Shown here piece by piece: positions 27,404 through 36,969 of a stretch of 64,000 nt of DNA; positions within the stretch are counted from its first letter, which is position 1; each line of letters starts with the position of its first letter. Source of the DNA: Rhizobium sp. CFBP 8762 (GTDB lineage Bacteria > Pseudomonadota > Alphaproteobacteria > Rhizobiales > Rhizobiaceae); assembly GCF_014841565.1 (NCBI RefSeq), contig NZ_JACYUD010000001.1, positions 248,001 to 312,000 of the forward strand, written 5' to 3'. The translations under genes and the position numbers were made by a program. The notes beneath the pieces were generated by a model, which worked only from the letters and a program-made list of their open reading frames with translations, was not told the origin of the DNA and did not search any database.

Positions 27404-30040
27404 ATGCGCACAGATACCGGGCAGACCGTTTCCCTCGCCGACTATCGGCCCACGGATTTCGTACTGGAGCGCGTAGACCTTACCTTCGAGCTGGACCCCG
27501 CCGCGACAAAGGTTGAGTCCCGCCTCATTTTCCATCGACGGGATGGCGTGAGCCCGGATGCACCCCTGTGGCTGGATGGCGACGAACTGTCGCTGACGGC
27601 TTTGGCGGTCGATCAAACGCCAGTGCCGGAGCACGCCTATACCGTCCAATCGAACGGCCTCACCATCACCGGCCTGCCGGGAAGCGGTGCCTTTGAAGTG
27701 ATGATCACCACCATCATCGCACCGCAAGCCAATACCAAGCTGATGGGACTTTATCGCACCTCCGGTGTGTACTGCACGCAGTGCGAAGCGGATGGGTTCC
27801 GCCGTATTACCTATTTCCCGGATCGGCCGGATGTGCTGGCGGTCTATACCGTGACGATCATGGCCGACAAGGCGACCGCGCCGCTCCTGCTATCAAACGG
27901 CAACCGGCTGGGCGGCGGTGATCTCGGCGATGGCCGACATTTCGCCACCTGGTTCGATCCGCACCCCAAGCCCTGCTACCTGTTTGCACTGGTTGCGGGC
28001 GATCTCGGCGTCATTGAAGAACCCTTCGTCACCCGCTCTGGTCGCAATGTCGCGCTGAAAATCTACGTTGAGCACGGCAAGGAGCCTCGCGCCGCCTACG
28101 CCATGGATGCGCTGAAACGGTCCATGCGCTGGGACGAAGATGTCTTCGGCTGTGAATACGATCTGGATATTTTCATGATCGTCGCCGTCTCGGATTTCAA
28201 CATGGGGGCCATGGAAAACAAGGGCCTCAATATCTTCAACGATAAATATGTGCTGGCCGACCCGGAAACCGCGACCGACACCGATTATGCGTTGATCGAA
28301 GCCATTATTGCGCACGAATATTTCCACAACTGGACGGGCAACCGCATCACCTGCCGTGACTGGTTTCAGCTGTGCCTGAAAGAAGGCCTGACGGTTTATC
28401 GCGATCACGAGTTTTCCGCCGATCAGCGCTCCCGCGCCGTCAAGCGCATTGCCGAGGTGCGCCACCTGAAAGCCGAGCAATTTCCAGAGGATGCCGGTCC
28501 GCTGGCACACCCGGTGCGCCCGCAGCAGTACCGCGAGATCAACAATTTCTACACGACGACCGTCTATGAAAAAGGCAGCGAAGTCACCCGTATGATTGCG
28601 ACGCTGGTGGGGCCCGAAGCCTTCAAGGCCGGCATGGACCTCTACTTTGCCCGCCATGATGGACAGGCCGCGACAGTGGAAGATTTCGTTGCCTGTTTCG
28701 AGGAAACGAGCGGCCGCGATCTGACCCAGTTTTCGCTCTGGTACAGCCAGGCTGGCACACCGCATATCACCGTTGAAACGAATTTCGACGCTGATGCCCG
28801 CACCTTTACGCTGTCGCTTGCACAGGCCGTCAAGCCCACGCCCGGCCAGAGCGAGAAGGCAGCCATGCACATTCCGCTGCGGCTGGCGTTGTTGAATGCA
28901 CACGGCGAAAGCCTTCCCCTCAAGGTCGCAGCCGATGCCGATATCACCGGCGATGTTCTGCATCTCACCGAGACAAAGCAGAGGATCGTTTTCGAGAACC
29001 TGTCCGGCTCTCCAATCCTGTCCATCAATCGCGGCTTTTCGGCCCCTGTTACACTCATTCAGAGCCAGTCCCCCGCAGAGCTTGCGCTGATTGCAGGACA
29101 CGAAACCGATCTTTACGCGCGCTGGCAAGCTCTCACCGATCTTGCCATGCCCACCCTGATGGCTGCCAGCACAGGCGACACCGCCTCCCCCGATCCTCTC
29201 TTGATCGAGACCCTGCTTGCCATTGCTGCCGATGATGCGCTTGAGTCCGCCTTCAGCGCACTGGCGCTGACGCTGCCCAGTGAGGCCGATATCGCCCGCG
29301 CCATCGGCGCCAACACAGACCCCGATGCCATCCGCACGGCCCGTCAGGCCACGCTGAAAGCGGTGGCCAATGCCGGTGCATCCCTTTTTGATGACCTGTT
29401 CACCACCATGGCGACCCCCGGCCCGTTTACACCAGATGCGCAAAGTGCCGGAAAGCGCGCGCTGCGCGCTGTCGCGCTCACCTATCTGACAGCCGCAGAC
29501 GGCACCCCGGACCGGGCAGCACAGGCCTTTGCCGATGCCAACAACATGACGGACCTTTCGCAGGCGCTCAACCTTCTGGTGCACACCTTCCCGAACTCCT
29601 CGGAGGCGAAATCTGCGCTCGATACATTCGCCACCCGCTTTGGTGATAATCCTTTGGTCATCGACAAATGGTTTGTCGCACAGGCCACCATTCCGGGCCC
29701 CGATACCCTGGCGCGCGTGCAGGCACTGCTGAACCATCCGCTTTTCAATCGCAACAACCCCAATCGCCTGCGCTCGCTCATCGGCACCTTTGCCTTTTCC
29801 AACCCCACCGGCCTCCATCGTGCCGATGGCAAAGCCTACGATTTTCTGGTCGATCAGATCTTGGAAATTGATCGGCGAAACCCTCAGGTTGCGGCCCGTA
29901 TCCTCACCTCCCTGCGCTCCTGGCGGCAGTTGGAACCGGTGCGTGGGCAAAAAGCACAAGCAGCCTTGGCCCGGCTTGCCAGTGCCAGACCCCTGTCCAA
30001 TGATGTCAGCGATATCGTTGAACGGATTCTTGAGGGCTAA
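27404..30040 (+). CDS. pepN: aminopeptidase N
   Basis: An 878-residue M1 zinc aminopeptidase (EC 3.4.11.2), cytoplasmic, removing N-terminal residues from peptides. The GAMENKGLN exopeptidase motif precedes the zinc site HEYFHNWTGNR: H304 and H308 bind zinc, E305 is the catalytic base, and E327 in LKEGLTVYRDHEF is the third ligand. The DUF3458 and C-terminal helical domains follow (SLAQAVKPTPGQ, NPNRLRSLIGTF). Length matches E. coli PepN (870). In Rhizobiaceae it commonly lies near pleC and glnE. Confidence 0.96.
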   Translation: MRTDTGQTVSLADYRPTDFVLERVDLTFELDPAATKVESRLIFHRRDGVSPDAPLWLDGDELSLTALAVDQTPVPEHAYTVQSNGLTITGLPGSGAFEVMITTIIAPQANTKLMGLYRTSGVYCTQCEADGFRRITYFPDRPDVLAVYTVTIMADKATAPLLLSNGNRLGGGDLGDGRHFATWFDPHPKPCYLFALVAGDLGVIEEPFVTRSGRNVALKIYVEHGKEPRAAYAMDALKRSMRWDEDVFGCEYDLDIFMIVAVSDFNMGAMENKGLNIFNDKYVLADPETATDTDYALIEAIIAHEYFHNWTGNRITCRDWFQLCLKEGLTVYRDHEFSADQRSRAVKRIAEVRHLKAEQFPEDAGPLAHPVRPQQYREINNFYTTTVYEKGSEVTRMIATLVGPEAFKAGMDLYFARHDGQAATVEDFVACFEETSGRDLTQFSLWYSQAGTPHITVETNFDADARTFTLSLAQAVKPTPGQSEKAAMHIPLRLALLNAHGESLPLKVAADADITGDVLHLTETKQRIVFENLSGSPILSINRGFSAPVTLIQSQSPAELALIAGHETDLYARWQALTDLAMPTLMAASTGDTASPDPLLIETLLAIAADDALESAFSALALTLPSEADIARAIGANTDPDAIRTARQATLKAVANAGASLFDDLFTTMATPGPFTPDAQSAGKRALRAVALTYLTAADGTPDRAAQAFADANNMTDLSQALNLLVHTFPNSSEAKSALDTFATRFGDNPLVIDKWFVAQATIPGPDTLARVQALLNHPLFNRNNPNRLRSLIGTFAFSNPTGLHRADGKAYDFLVDQILEIDRRNPQVAARILTSLRSWRQLEPVRGQKAQAALARLASARPLSNDVSDIVERILEG

Positions 30041-30147
30041 CCGGCACGTATATGGTTAACGCCTGGTAAAACTTTCCTCTGGACAACCGGAATCACCTTT
30101 GATTCATTGGGTACGATTCGGGAGGAGCCTAGCCGCTTTTACCGAAA

Positions 30148-32517
30148 ATGCTCTCGAGGATTGCGGTATTGAAGAAAATGGCGGAGGCGTGGCGGGCAAG
30201 CGCTGGCGGTGAACGAGTGCGACCGCGTATGCCCGGTCGGCTGGAAAACCATTTTCTGGGGCGCGCCCGTGTGCTTGCCGGTCCCGCTGTGCGGCGTCTG
30301 GCCAAGGCGGAGCCGCTGCTCAAGCGCTCCATTCCGATTCTCATCATCGCCTTTCTGATTGTGGTCGGCGCATCGCGCCTAACCGGCATCATGAGCGAAC
30401 ATACGCGCATGGAAGCCACCATTCGCCAAACCTCTGCGCTGGCTGCCGCTGCTGCCGCTGCCACCTTTTCCGCCGACGCGCCTGACGTCTTCGGCAACGC
30501 CAAGCGCTGGGATGCCGAGACGCGTCTTGGCACTGCCATTCCGCTCGATCTGGTCGAGCCATCCACGCTTGTGTTGATGGTACAGCAGAGTGGCCGCATC
30601 TTTGCCGGTTCGCCGCTCGCATCTCCCTATATCGGTCGTTCGCTGTCCAGCCTCTCGCCGGAACTGGCGGCTTTCCAGTATTTCAGTGATCGCCCGGATA
30701 CACTCAAAGCGGTGATCGACGGAGCCGACTATATCGTCTCCATGTCGCAGGTCAGCGGTCGCTCGGGCGTGGTGCTGGTCGCCTCTCCCACCGCGCGGAT
30801 CGATACGGTCTGGCGCGATGATGTATCGCTGAACGTCACGCTGTTTTCCGGCATTTCCACCATTCTGTTCGTGGTGCTCTACGCCTATTACATTCAGGCC
30901 AAGCGCGCCCGGGATGCCGATACGATTTTTGACGAGTCCAACCAGCGCGTGGAAACCGCTCTGGCCCGTGGGCGCTGTGGCCTATGGGATTTCGATCTAC
31001 CCAACCGTCGCCTGTTCTGGTCGCGCTCCATGTATGAAATGCTGGGCATGACCCCGCAGGACAGTGTGCTATCCTTTGGCGATGCTGCCCGCCTGATGCA
31101 CCCGGATGACAATGGAATCTACAAGGTCGCCCGCTCCATTGCCAAGGGTGACGCCAAGCAGATTGACCAGATTTTCCGCATGCGCCACGCCGATGGGCAT
31201 TATGTGTGGATGCGCGCGCGCGCGCAGTTGATCCGCACCGCGTCCGGTCGCGTGCACCTCATCGGCATTGCCATGGATGTCACCGAGCAGCACCGTCTGG
31301 CCCAGCGCTACGCCGAGGCCGATCAGCGCCTTGCCGACGCCATCGAATCGACGTCCGAGGCCTTCGTGCTGTGGGACAAGAACGATCGTCTGGTGATGTG
31401 CAACACCCACTACCAGCAAGCCTACGGCCTTCCGGATGCGGTGCTGATTCCGGGCACCGAGCGCACCGTGGTCCATGCCAGCGCCGCCCGGCCCATCGTC
31501 GAGCGCCGCATTGCCGACCCCGACCATTCCAACCGCTCCACCACCACCGAGGTGCAACTGGCGGACGAACGCTGGCTGCAGATCAACGAGCGTGTTACGC
31601 GCGATGGTGGCGTGGTGTCTGTCGGCACAGACATTACGCTGTTGAAACGCCATCAGGTGCGCTTACGGGAATCCGAGCGCCGCCTCATGGCAACCATTAG
31701 CGATCTGTCAGCATCGCGCATCACGCTGGAGCGGCAGAAGGCCGAACTTTCTATTGCCAACGCCAATTATCAGGCGGAAAAAGAGCGCGCCGAAGCTGCC
31801 AACAAGGCCAAGTCCGAGTTTCTCGCCAACATGTCGCATGAGTTGCGCACGCCGCTCAACGCCATTCTGGGCTTTTCCGAAATCTTGCAGAACAACATGT
31901 TCGGCCCGCTCGGCTCCGGCAAATATGATGAATACGCCAAGGATATTCATGATAGCGGCAAGCATCTGCTCAACGTCATCAATGACATATTGGATATGTC
32001 CAAGATCGAGGCTGGGCACATGCAAATTGCACCGGAGACCATCGATCTTGCACCGTTGATCGAGGAAACCCTGCGCCTCACCACCATTCCCGCCGAGCAG
32101 AAGAACATCCGCATCGTGCAGGAGGTATCCAGCGGCCTGACGCTGACCGCAGACCGCCGCGCCATGAAGCAGGTTTTGTTGAACCTTCTGTCCAACGCGG
32201 TCAAGTTTACCAATGAAGGCGGCCAGATTTCGCTGCGCGCCCGCAAGGTCGCAGGCGCGGTTACGCTCACCATCGCCGATACGGGCATCGGGATCCCCAA
32301 ACGCGCCCTGGGAAAAATTGGCTATCCGTTCGAGCAGGTGCAGAGCCAGTATGCCAAAAGCAAGGGTGGCTCCGGTCTTGGCCTCGCCATTTCCCGCTCG
32401 CTGACGCGCCTGCACGGCGGCACGATGCGCATTGCCTCCAAGGAAAAAACCGGCACGATCATCTCCGTCCGCATTCCCGATCAGGCAAGGCCGCGGTATC
32501 GCAAGACGGCGGCATAG
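30148..32517 (+). CDS. pleC: PAS-domain sensor histidine kinase, PleC-like
   Basis: A 789-residue membrane kinase. Transmembrane segments lie at about 52-72 and 235-255, enclosing a periplasmic sensor region. Two PAS domains follow (about 270-395, including LWDFDLPNRRLFWSRSMYEMLGM, and 400-510, including SEAFVLWDKNDRLVMCN), then a coiled coil. HisKA is SEFLANMSHELRTPLNAILGFSEI, and HATPase has LLNLLSNAVKFTNEGG. The sequence style and position before glnE fit PleC, which acts on DivK in the alphaproteobacterial cell-cycle relay. PdhS/DivJ paralogues are similar, so the symbol is tentative. Convergent with glnE. Confidence 0.7.
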   Translation: MLSRIAVLKKMAEAWRASAGGERVRPRMPGRLENHFLGRARVLAGPAVRRLAKAEPLLKRSIPILIIAFLIVVGASRLTGIMSEHTRMEATIRQTSALAAAAAAATFSADAPDVFGNAKRWDAETRLGTAIPLDLVEPSTLVLMVQQSGRIFAGSPLASPYIGRSLSSLSPELAAFQYFSDRPDTLKAVIDGADYIVSMSQVSGRSGVVLVASPTARIDTVWRDDVSLNVTLFSGISTILFVVLYAYYIQAKRARDADTIFDESNQRVETALARGRCGLWDFDLPNRRLFWSRSMYEMLGMTPQDSVLSFGDAARLMHPDDNGIYKVARSIAKGDAKQIDQIFRMRHADGHYVWMRARAQLIRTASGRVHLIGIAMDVTEQHRLAQRYAEADQRLADAIESTSEAFVLWDKNDRLVMCNTHYQQAYGLPDAVLIPGTERTVVHASAARPIVERRIADPDHSNRSTTTEVQLADERWLQINERVTRDGGVVSVGTDITLLKRHQVRLRESERRLMATISDLSASRITLERQKAELSIANANYQAEKERAEAANKAKSEFLANMSHELRTPLNAILGFSEILQNNMFGPLGSGKYDEYAKDIHDSGKHLLNVINDILDMSKIEAGHMQIAPETIDLAPLIEETLRLTTIPAEQKNIRIVQEVSSGLTLTADRRAMKQVLLNLLSNAVKFTNEGGQISLRARKVAGAVTLTIADTGIGIPKRALGKIGYPFEQVQSQYAKSKGGSGLGLAISRSLTRLHGGTMRIASKEKTGTIISVRIPDQARPRYRKTAA

Positions 32518-32528
32518 GGATGATAAAG

Positions 32529-35477
32529 TCAGGGCGTCACAACACTCTGAAAAATCCGCCGCACCGCCTTGGCGCGTGCGCGAATATCGGCCTCCAGCAC
32601 CTTGATATCCGGCGCGTCTCCCGCCCGGCATACAAGGTCGATCAGACCGGCAGGCGCTTGTGCGGGATCGAACTCCCCATCCATACACAGCCGTATGATC
32701 TGCGACACATTCGTCATCAGCGTTAGCGTTGTCAGCAGTTTTTCAAGATCATCAGGCTTGATCCGCTGAGGCCCGACGCGTTTTAGCACCTCCCCGGTCG
32801 TTCCGCCCCGCGCACTCTTAGGTGAAAGGAGCGTCAGATATTGAGCGATGAACTCCATATCGATCAACCCGCCTGCAATCCGCTTGAAATCCCACACACT
32901 TTTGGCAGGCTTCTCAGCTTCGATCAGTCTTCGCATCTCCGCGACGTCCGAGGTAATTTTCGCCACATCCGGGGTCCGGGTCAGCACGGTGTCAAACACG
33001 TCGCGTGATTCGTTTACCAGTTGCGCATCGCCGCACACCACGCGTGCACGGGTCAGTGCCATATGCTCCCACGTCCACGCTTCCTGAAGCTGATATTTGG
33101 CAAAGGCGGAGATACGGGTGGCCACCGGCCCCTTGTTTCCGGAGGGTCGCAGCCGCATGTCCACCTCGTAGAGCACACCCTCGGCAGTGGGGGCCGACAG
33201 AGCGGCCATCAGCCGTTGCGTCACGCGGGTAAAATATCGCACTGCATCCAGTGGCTTCATGCCATCGGACTCCGCAGCCTCGTCGTCGTAATCGTAGAGC
33301 AGAATAAGATCGAGATCGGAGCCGGCCGTCAGCTCGAAACTGCCCAGCTTGCCCATGCCGACAATGGCAATGGCCCCGCCCGGAAACTGCCCGTGCGCAT
33401 GGGCAATTTCTGCGCGCACCGCCTTCAGCGTCGCCTCCAGAATCAGGTCCGCCACATGGGTAAAGGCGCGCGCCGCCTGCTCCCCGCTGATGCTGCCCGT
33501 CAGCAGCCGAATGCCGATCAGGAACCGCTGTTCCGACGCGATAATCCGCAGCCTGTCGAGAATCTCCTCATAATGCCGTCCGCCAGAGACGAAACCGGCG
33601 ATACGGTCGGCCAGATAAGCCCGCGTCGGCAGTTCCGCCAGCAGACCGGGGTCCAGCATCCCATCAAACACATGGGGCCTGGCGGCAATGATATCGGCAA
33701 GGCGCGGCGCGGATGACATGATGCTGACCAGAAGAGACAGCAGCCCGGGATTGTTGCTGAGCAGCGAAAACAGCTGGATACCCGCTGGCAACCCGGACAA
33801 AAACCCGTCAAAGCGCAGCAGCGCATCATCTGCCCGTTTGCTTTGCCCAAACGCCTGCAACAAGTGCGGCGTCAGTTCCGTCAACCGCTCACGCGCCTCG
33901 ACAGATTGCGTGGCCCGGTAGCGACCATAGTGCCAGGTGCGGATGATATTGGCCATATCCGCCGGGCGCTGAAACCCCATCCCTGCCAGCGTTTCCAGCG
34001 TTTCCGGGTCGTCGCCCTGGCCGGTGAACACCAGATTGCCGGTTTCCGTCGAAAGTCCGGCCTCCTGCTCAAACAGTTGCGCATAGCGATGCTCCACCGT
34101 TTTCAGCACACCCACAAGCCGCTTGGAAAATGCCACCGTATCGGCAAAGCCGAGCATATAGGCAATGCGCTTCAACTCCGCCTCGGTGTCAGGCAGCACA
34201 TGTGTCTGCTCGTCGCGCACCATCTGAATGCGGTGCTCCACATCGCGCAGAAACCAGTAGGCGTCCGTCAATTCCGCTGCCGTCTGGCTGTCGATCCATT
34301 GTGCCGTCGCCAAGGCTGTCAGCATCGGCTCAGTTTCCCGCAGCCGCAGCTCTGGCATCCGCCCCCCGGCGATCAACTGCTGGGTCTGCACGAAAAACTC
34401 GATTTCGCGAATACCGCCACGCCCCAGCTTCACATTGTGGCCCTTCACGGCAATTTCGCCATGGCCTTTATGGGCGTGAATCTGTCGCTTGATGGAATGA
34501 ATGTCGGCAATGGCCGCATAGTCCAGATATTTGCGAAACACGAACGGCCGTAGTCCTGCCAGAAACGCCTCGCCCGCTTTCAAATCTCCGCCAACGGGCC
34601 GCGCCTTGATATAGGCGGCGCGCTCCCAATTCTGCCCCCGGCTTTCGTAGTACAACATGGCCGCATCCACCGAGATGGCCAGCGGGGTAGAGCCGGGGTC
34701 GGGCCGCAGTCGCAGGTCCGTGCGAAATACGTAGCCCTCTGCCGTGCGCTCCTGCATGATGCGGATCAACCGGCGCAACAGCCGCGCAAACACCTCGCTC
34801 GTGTCGTCCGGCTTGACGACGATTTGCGCCTGCGGATCGAAAAACACTACGAGATCAATGTCGGAAGAGTAATTGAGTTCACAGGCTCCAAGCTTGCCCA
34901 TGCCCAGCACCGCCACGCCGGAGCCTTCGCTGGGCGCTGACACGTTTGGCAGAGCCACCTTGCAATCCTGATGGGCGGACAACAGCAGATGGTCCATGGC
35001 AGCGCTGACGGCAGCGGTGGCAAAATCGCTCAACCAGCGCGTCGTTTCGCGTGCATCAAACAACCGTGCCAGATCAGCCATGGCTGTGAGAAAACTTACC
35101 TCCCGCTTGGCAATTCGCAGCCGCGACATGACGATGGCATCGCTGGACGCAGCACCGTCATCGCCACGCCAAGCCTCGCGTGCCTGGCCGATGATCGCTT
35201 GCAAACGATGAGGAATGGCGTTTTCCAGAAGGCTGACCAGCAGCGAAGGCTGAACCTGCACCAGATCCCGCAGGTAAGGCGACAGCGACAGGGCAGCGAC
35301 GATAAAATCCCGCACCACCCCGCCATCCGCTAACGCCTTTGCAATGCTCGGATGCTCGCGCCCCATGCTTTTAAGGTCAGCGGCCACCGATTTTGCATCC
35401 GCTTGAGACAAAGGCCGAAGTGGGCACACATGCAGATTGACGATCAGCGCCATGCCGGTTTCATCGTGCGTTCCCAT
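32529..35477 (-). CDS. glnE: glutamine synthetase adenylyltransferase / deadenylase
   Basis: A 982-residue bifunctional enzyme (EC 2.7.7.89 and 2.7.7.42) that adenylylates and deadenylylates glutamine synthetase in response to nitrogen status through PII. Two nucleotidyltransferase domains are visible: the N-terminal adenylyl-removing domain with LNYSSDIDLVVFFD and the C-terminal adenylyl-transferase domain with LTAGSDLDLILLYDYDD, separated by a helical PII-responsive region. Length fits (E. coli 946). The start at 35477 is chosen because TAGGAG lies just upstream; a longer reading to 35531 runs into a palindromic repeat. It converges on the pleC stop 11 bases away. Confidence 0.94.
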   Translation of the reverse strand: MGTHDETGMALIVNLHVCPLRPLSQADAKSVAADLKSMGREHPSIAKALADGGVVRDFIVAALSLSPYLRDLVQVQPSLLVSLLENAIPHRLQAIIGQAREAWRGDDGAASSDAIVMSRLRIAKREVSFLTAMADLARLFDARETTRWLSDFATAAVSAAMDHLLLSAHQDCKVALPNVSAPSEGSGVAVLGMGKLGACELNYSSDIDLVVFFDPQAQIVVKPDDTSEVFARLLRRLIRIMQERTAEGYVFRTDLRLRPDPGSTPLAISVDAAMLYYESRGQNWERAAYIKARPVGGDLKAGEAFLAGLRPFVFRKYLDYAAIADIHSIKRQIHAHKGHGEIAVKGHNVKLGRGGIREIEFFVQTQQLIAGGRMPELRLRETEPMLTALATAQWIDSQTAAELTDAYWFLRDVEHRIQMVRDEQTHVLPDTEAELKRIAYMLGFADTVAFSKRLVGVLKTVEHRYAQLFEQEAGLSTETGNLVFTGQGDDPETLETLAGMGFQRPADMANIIRTWHYGRYRATQSVEARERLTELTPHLLQAFGQSKRADDALLRFDGFLSGLPAGIQLFSLLSNNPGLLSLLVSIMSSAPRLADIIAARPHVFDGMLDPGLLAELPTRAYLADRIAGFVSGGRHYEEILDRLRIIASEQRFLIGIRLLTGSISGEQAARAFTHVADLILEATLKAVRAEIAHAHGQFPGGAIAIVGMGKLGSFELTAGSDLDLILLYDYDDEAAESDGMKPLDAVRYFTRVTQRLMAALSAPTAEGVLYEVDMRLRPSGNKGPVATRISAFAKYQLQEAWTWEHMALTRARVVCGDAQLVNESRDVFDTVLTRTPDVAKITSDVAEMRRLIEAEKPAKSVWDFKRIAGGLIDMEFIAQYLTLLSPKSARGGTTGEVLKRVGPQRIKPDDLEKLLTTLTLMTNVSQIIRLCMDGEFDPAQAPAGLIDLVCRAGDAPDIKVLEADIRARAKAVRRIFQSVVTP

Positions 35478-35487
35478 GCGGTCTCCT

Positions 35488-35560
35488 AAAGCATTTCCAG
35501 TAAAAGCGAAATCGCTTTTACGCTTGGACAATGCGTTAAAACAAAAGGTTAGAGCATTTC
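35488..35560. repeat. RIME-type palindromic repeat (GCATTTCCAG type)
   Basis: AAAGCATTTCCAGTAAAAGCG-AAATCGCTTTTACG...GGACAATGCG is an internal hairpin (AAAAGCG/CGCTTTT) between GCATTTCC and GGACAATGC ends, followed at 35551 by a second AGAGCATTTCCAGT. It lies directly upstream of glnE. Related copies are at 47085, 51175 and 59195. Confidence 0.65.
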
Positions 35561-35615
35561 CAGTACAAAAGGAGTCGTTGCGTCAGACGAGAATGGTTGT
35601 TTCAAGTCCCGCACA

Positions 35616-35891
35616 CTACGTCAACCGACGTTGCGGCGATGCGCTGTCCTGTTCTATCCTGTCGAGTTCCTCCTGCAACCAGTCATCCTCTTTGGGGTTG
35701 TGATGGACCTGGTAGAATACGGGTCTTTCGACGGGTTCGGGCGGGGTGTTGCGCGCCAGCCGAAACCGCATGATCATACGGATAAGCATAAGCAGAAACA
35801 AAGGGGGAATGGCCAGCCAGAGCGCTTGAACCCATTCTGTAGAGGACTGAAAGGTATCCAGCAGATCTTTCCAGAAATTATACTCGTCCAT
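35616..35891 (-). CDS. small single-pass membrane protein, module copy A
   Basis: A 91-residue protein starting MDEYNFWKDLLDTFQSS. Residues about 20-41 (WVQALWLAIPPLFLLMLIRMIM) form one membrane helix with a conserved double proline, followed by basic FRLAR and a polar, acidic C-terminal tail. Two paralogues are present, at 46529 (copy B) and 47163 (copy C, broken). The first 45 residues are conserved between copies while the tails differ, so the helix and its N-terminal cap are the constrained part. AAGGAG lies eight bases before the ATG. The conserved leader RNA candidate ends 27 bases upstream. I do not recognise the family. Confidence 0.7.
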   Translation of the reverse strand: MDEYNFWKDLLDTFQSSTEWVQALWLAIPPLFLLMLIRMIMRFRLARNTPPEPVERPVFYQVHHNPKEDDWLQEELDRIEQDSASPQRRLT

Positions 35892-35918
35892 ACGTCGAAC
35901 TCCTTGATAAAGGGAATC

Positions 35919-36181
35919 GGTCACCGGAGGTTTCCCTCTGGTGACCGGGGAGTTCAGAAATCGACCAAAGACGACCGCCCCGGCCTTTAAGCCTAAGCTC
36001 TGGACATACGCCGACGCCTCCCCGGCCATAGAGGTCGAGGCGGTGCTTACGGTTGACACCAACCGCTTTGGTCAAGGGGTTCTGACGCCCCGGAACCGAT
36101 CATGTCACCGGTCCCACACCATCTCTAACGCATAAAGTTTCAAACGGGAATTGGTTCGGATAAAAATTTCAGCATTTGCGC
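35919..36181 (-). ncRNA. candidate structured leader RNA, module copy A
   Basis: About 263 nt conserved with copies B (46239) and C (46810). In transcript order it contains a hairpin GGGACCG/CGGTTCC (36115-36109 with 36098-36092), a GGGG/CCCC hairpin, CGGTTG-GTGT-CAACCG (36065-36050), an outer helix ACCGCCTCG/CGGGGCGGT, a long-range CCGGGGAG/CTCCCCGG match, and a final hairpin GGTCACC-A-GAGG-GAAA-CCTC-C-GGTGACC with a GNRA tetraloop. Paired bases change together between copies. The last hairpin ends 27 bases before the small-protein ATG, with no T run after it, so it is not a terminator. The exact 5' end is unknown. Confidence 0.6.
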
Positions 36182-36378
36182 ATGGAACCTTTATAGGCAA
36201 CTGATGACGTCCGCTAAAAGCCGTGGCTCACCCGCATCATTCGGCGAGCCAAAAATGTATACAGACGCACCGCATGGCTTCGATTGCTGGGAAATAACGT
36301 TGAGGCTGCTATGTTCACCTGCCGATACCGACGTATCCGACCGGGATGTACGCAGCTGTGCCAGCGGTCCAAATCAAG

Positions 36379-36420
36379 AATATACTTTGCGCACATAATA
36401 TAACGTGTATATTAATTCAC
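36379..36420 (+). promoter_or_regulatory. AT-rich promoter/operator of the toxin-antitoxin pair
   Basis: An AT-rich stretch directly before the antitoxin contains ATATAC and GTATAT about 20 bases apart as an inverted repeat, overlapping TTGCGC and TATTAA hexamers spaced by 17. Such a layout suits autorepression by an antitoxin or toxin-antitoxin complex. Confidence 0.4.
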
Positions 36421-36648
36421 ATGACCGAGCTTTTTGAACAAGCGGTAAAGACCGCCAGTACCCTTCCGGCGGAAATGCAGGACGAAATCGCCCGCATGAT
36501 ACTGGCCTATGCAAACGACGACGACCCTTTAATGGAGCTGACACCGGAAGAAGAAGCTGACCTCCTTGAAGCGCAGGCTGAAATGGAACGCGGGGAATTT
36601 GCGACAGATGCCGAAGTGCAAGCAGTCTTCTCGAAGTATCGACTGTGA
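36421..36648 (+). CDS. antitoxin of a ParE-type toxin-antitoxin pair
   Basis: A 75-residue acidic protein (MTELFEQAVKTASTLPAEMQDEIARMILAY...) whose N-terminal helix pattern, LPAEMQDEIARMIL, resembles the short antitoxins encoded before RelE/ParE toxins in alphaproteobacteria. The acidic tail (DDDPLMELTPEEEADLLEAQAEMERGEF) would be the toxin-wrapping part. The start at 36421 is chosen over an in-frame upstream codon because the upstream extension is cysteine-rich and overlaps the promoter region. The stop overlaps the toxin start as GTGA. Confidence 0.75.
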   Translation: MTELFEQAVKTASTLPAEMQDEIARMILAYANDDDPLMELTPEEEADLLEAQAEMERGEFATDAEVQAVFSKYRL

Positions 36649-36938
36649 AGCTGCGCTTTCAAAAGCGCGCTTTGCAGCAGATTGAAACGGCACTGGAATA
36701 TATAGCAGATCAGTCGCCGCAAGGTGCGGCCAAGGTAGAACGTCAACTGCGCAAAACTCTTGCACGTTTGCAGATGTATCCGCAATCCGGTCGGCGGACG
36801 CCGATCTCCGGTGTTCGGCGAGCCTACCTGACCCCGTATCCTTTTCATATCGATTACTTCGTTGGCGATGATGAAATTGTCGTGCAACGCTTCCGCCATA
36901 CGGCCCGCAAGCCCGTGAACATCCGCATACCTCTCTGA
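36645..36938 (+). CDS. ParE/RelE-family toxin
   Basis: A 97-residue basic protein with GTG start. FQKRALQQIETALEYIADQSPQGAAKVERQL is the two-helix N-terminal hairpin of ParE-type toxins. YPQSGRRTPISGVRRAYLTPYPFHIDYFVGDDEIVVQRFRHTAR gives the beta-sheet with the conserved Gly-Arg, Tyr-Pro and RhxaR end. ParE toxins act on DNA gyrase and RelE toxins on ribosome-bound mRNA; the sequence looks nearer ParE. It is translated in overlap with its antitoxin. Confidence 0.85.
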   Translation: MKLRFQKRALQQIETALEYIADQSPQGAAKVERQLRKTLARLQMYPQSGRRTPISGVRRAYLTPYPFHIDYFVGDDEIVVQRFRHTARKPVNIRIPL

Positions 36939-36969
36939 CAATTTTTGGGGTTCCCGACGTTGAAGGGTT

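Noticed and set aside
27893-29959. 688-residue open frame antisense to pepN
   Set aside because: The plus strand encodes an intact aminopeptidase with its zinc site; the antisense product is low in recognisable motifs.
35919-35946. GAAA-tetraloop hairpin as a Rho-independent terminator
   Set aside because: No T run follows in any of the three copies, and a ribosome binding site and start codon come directly after.
35919-36181. RNase P RNA, tmRNA, 6S RNA or SRP RNA as identity of the leader
   Set aside because: None of their diagnostic conserved segments was found, and three copies beside paralogous genes would be unexpected.
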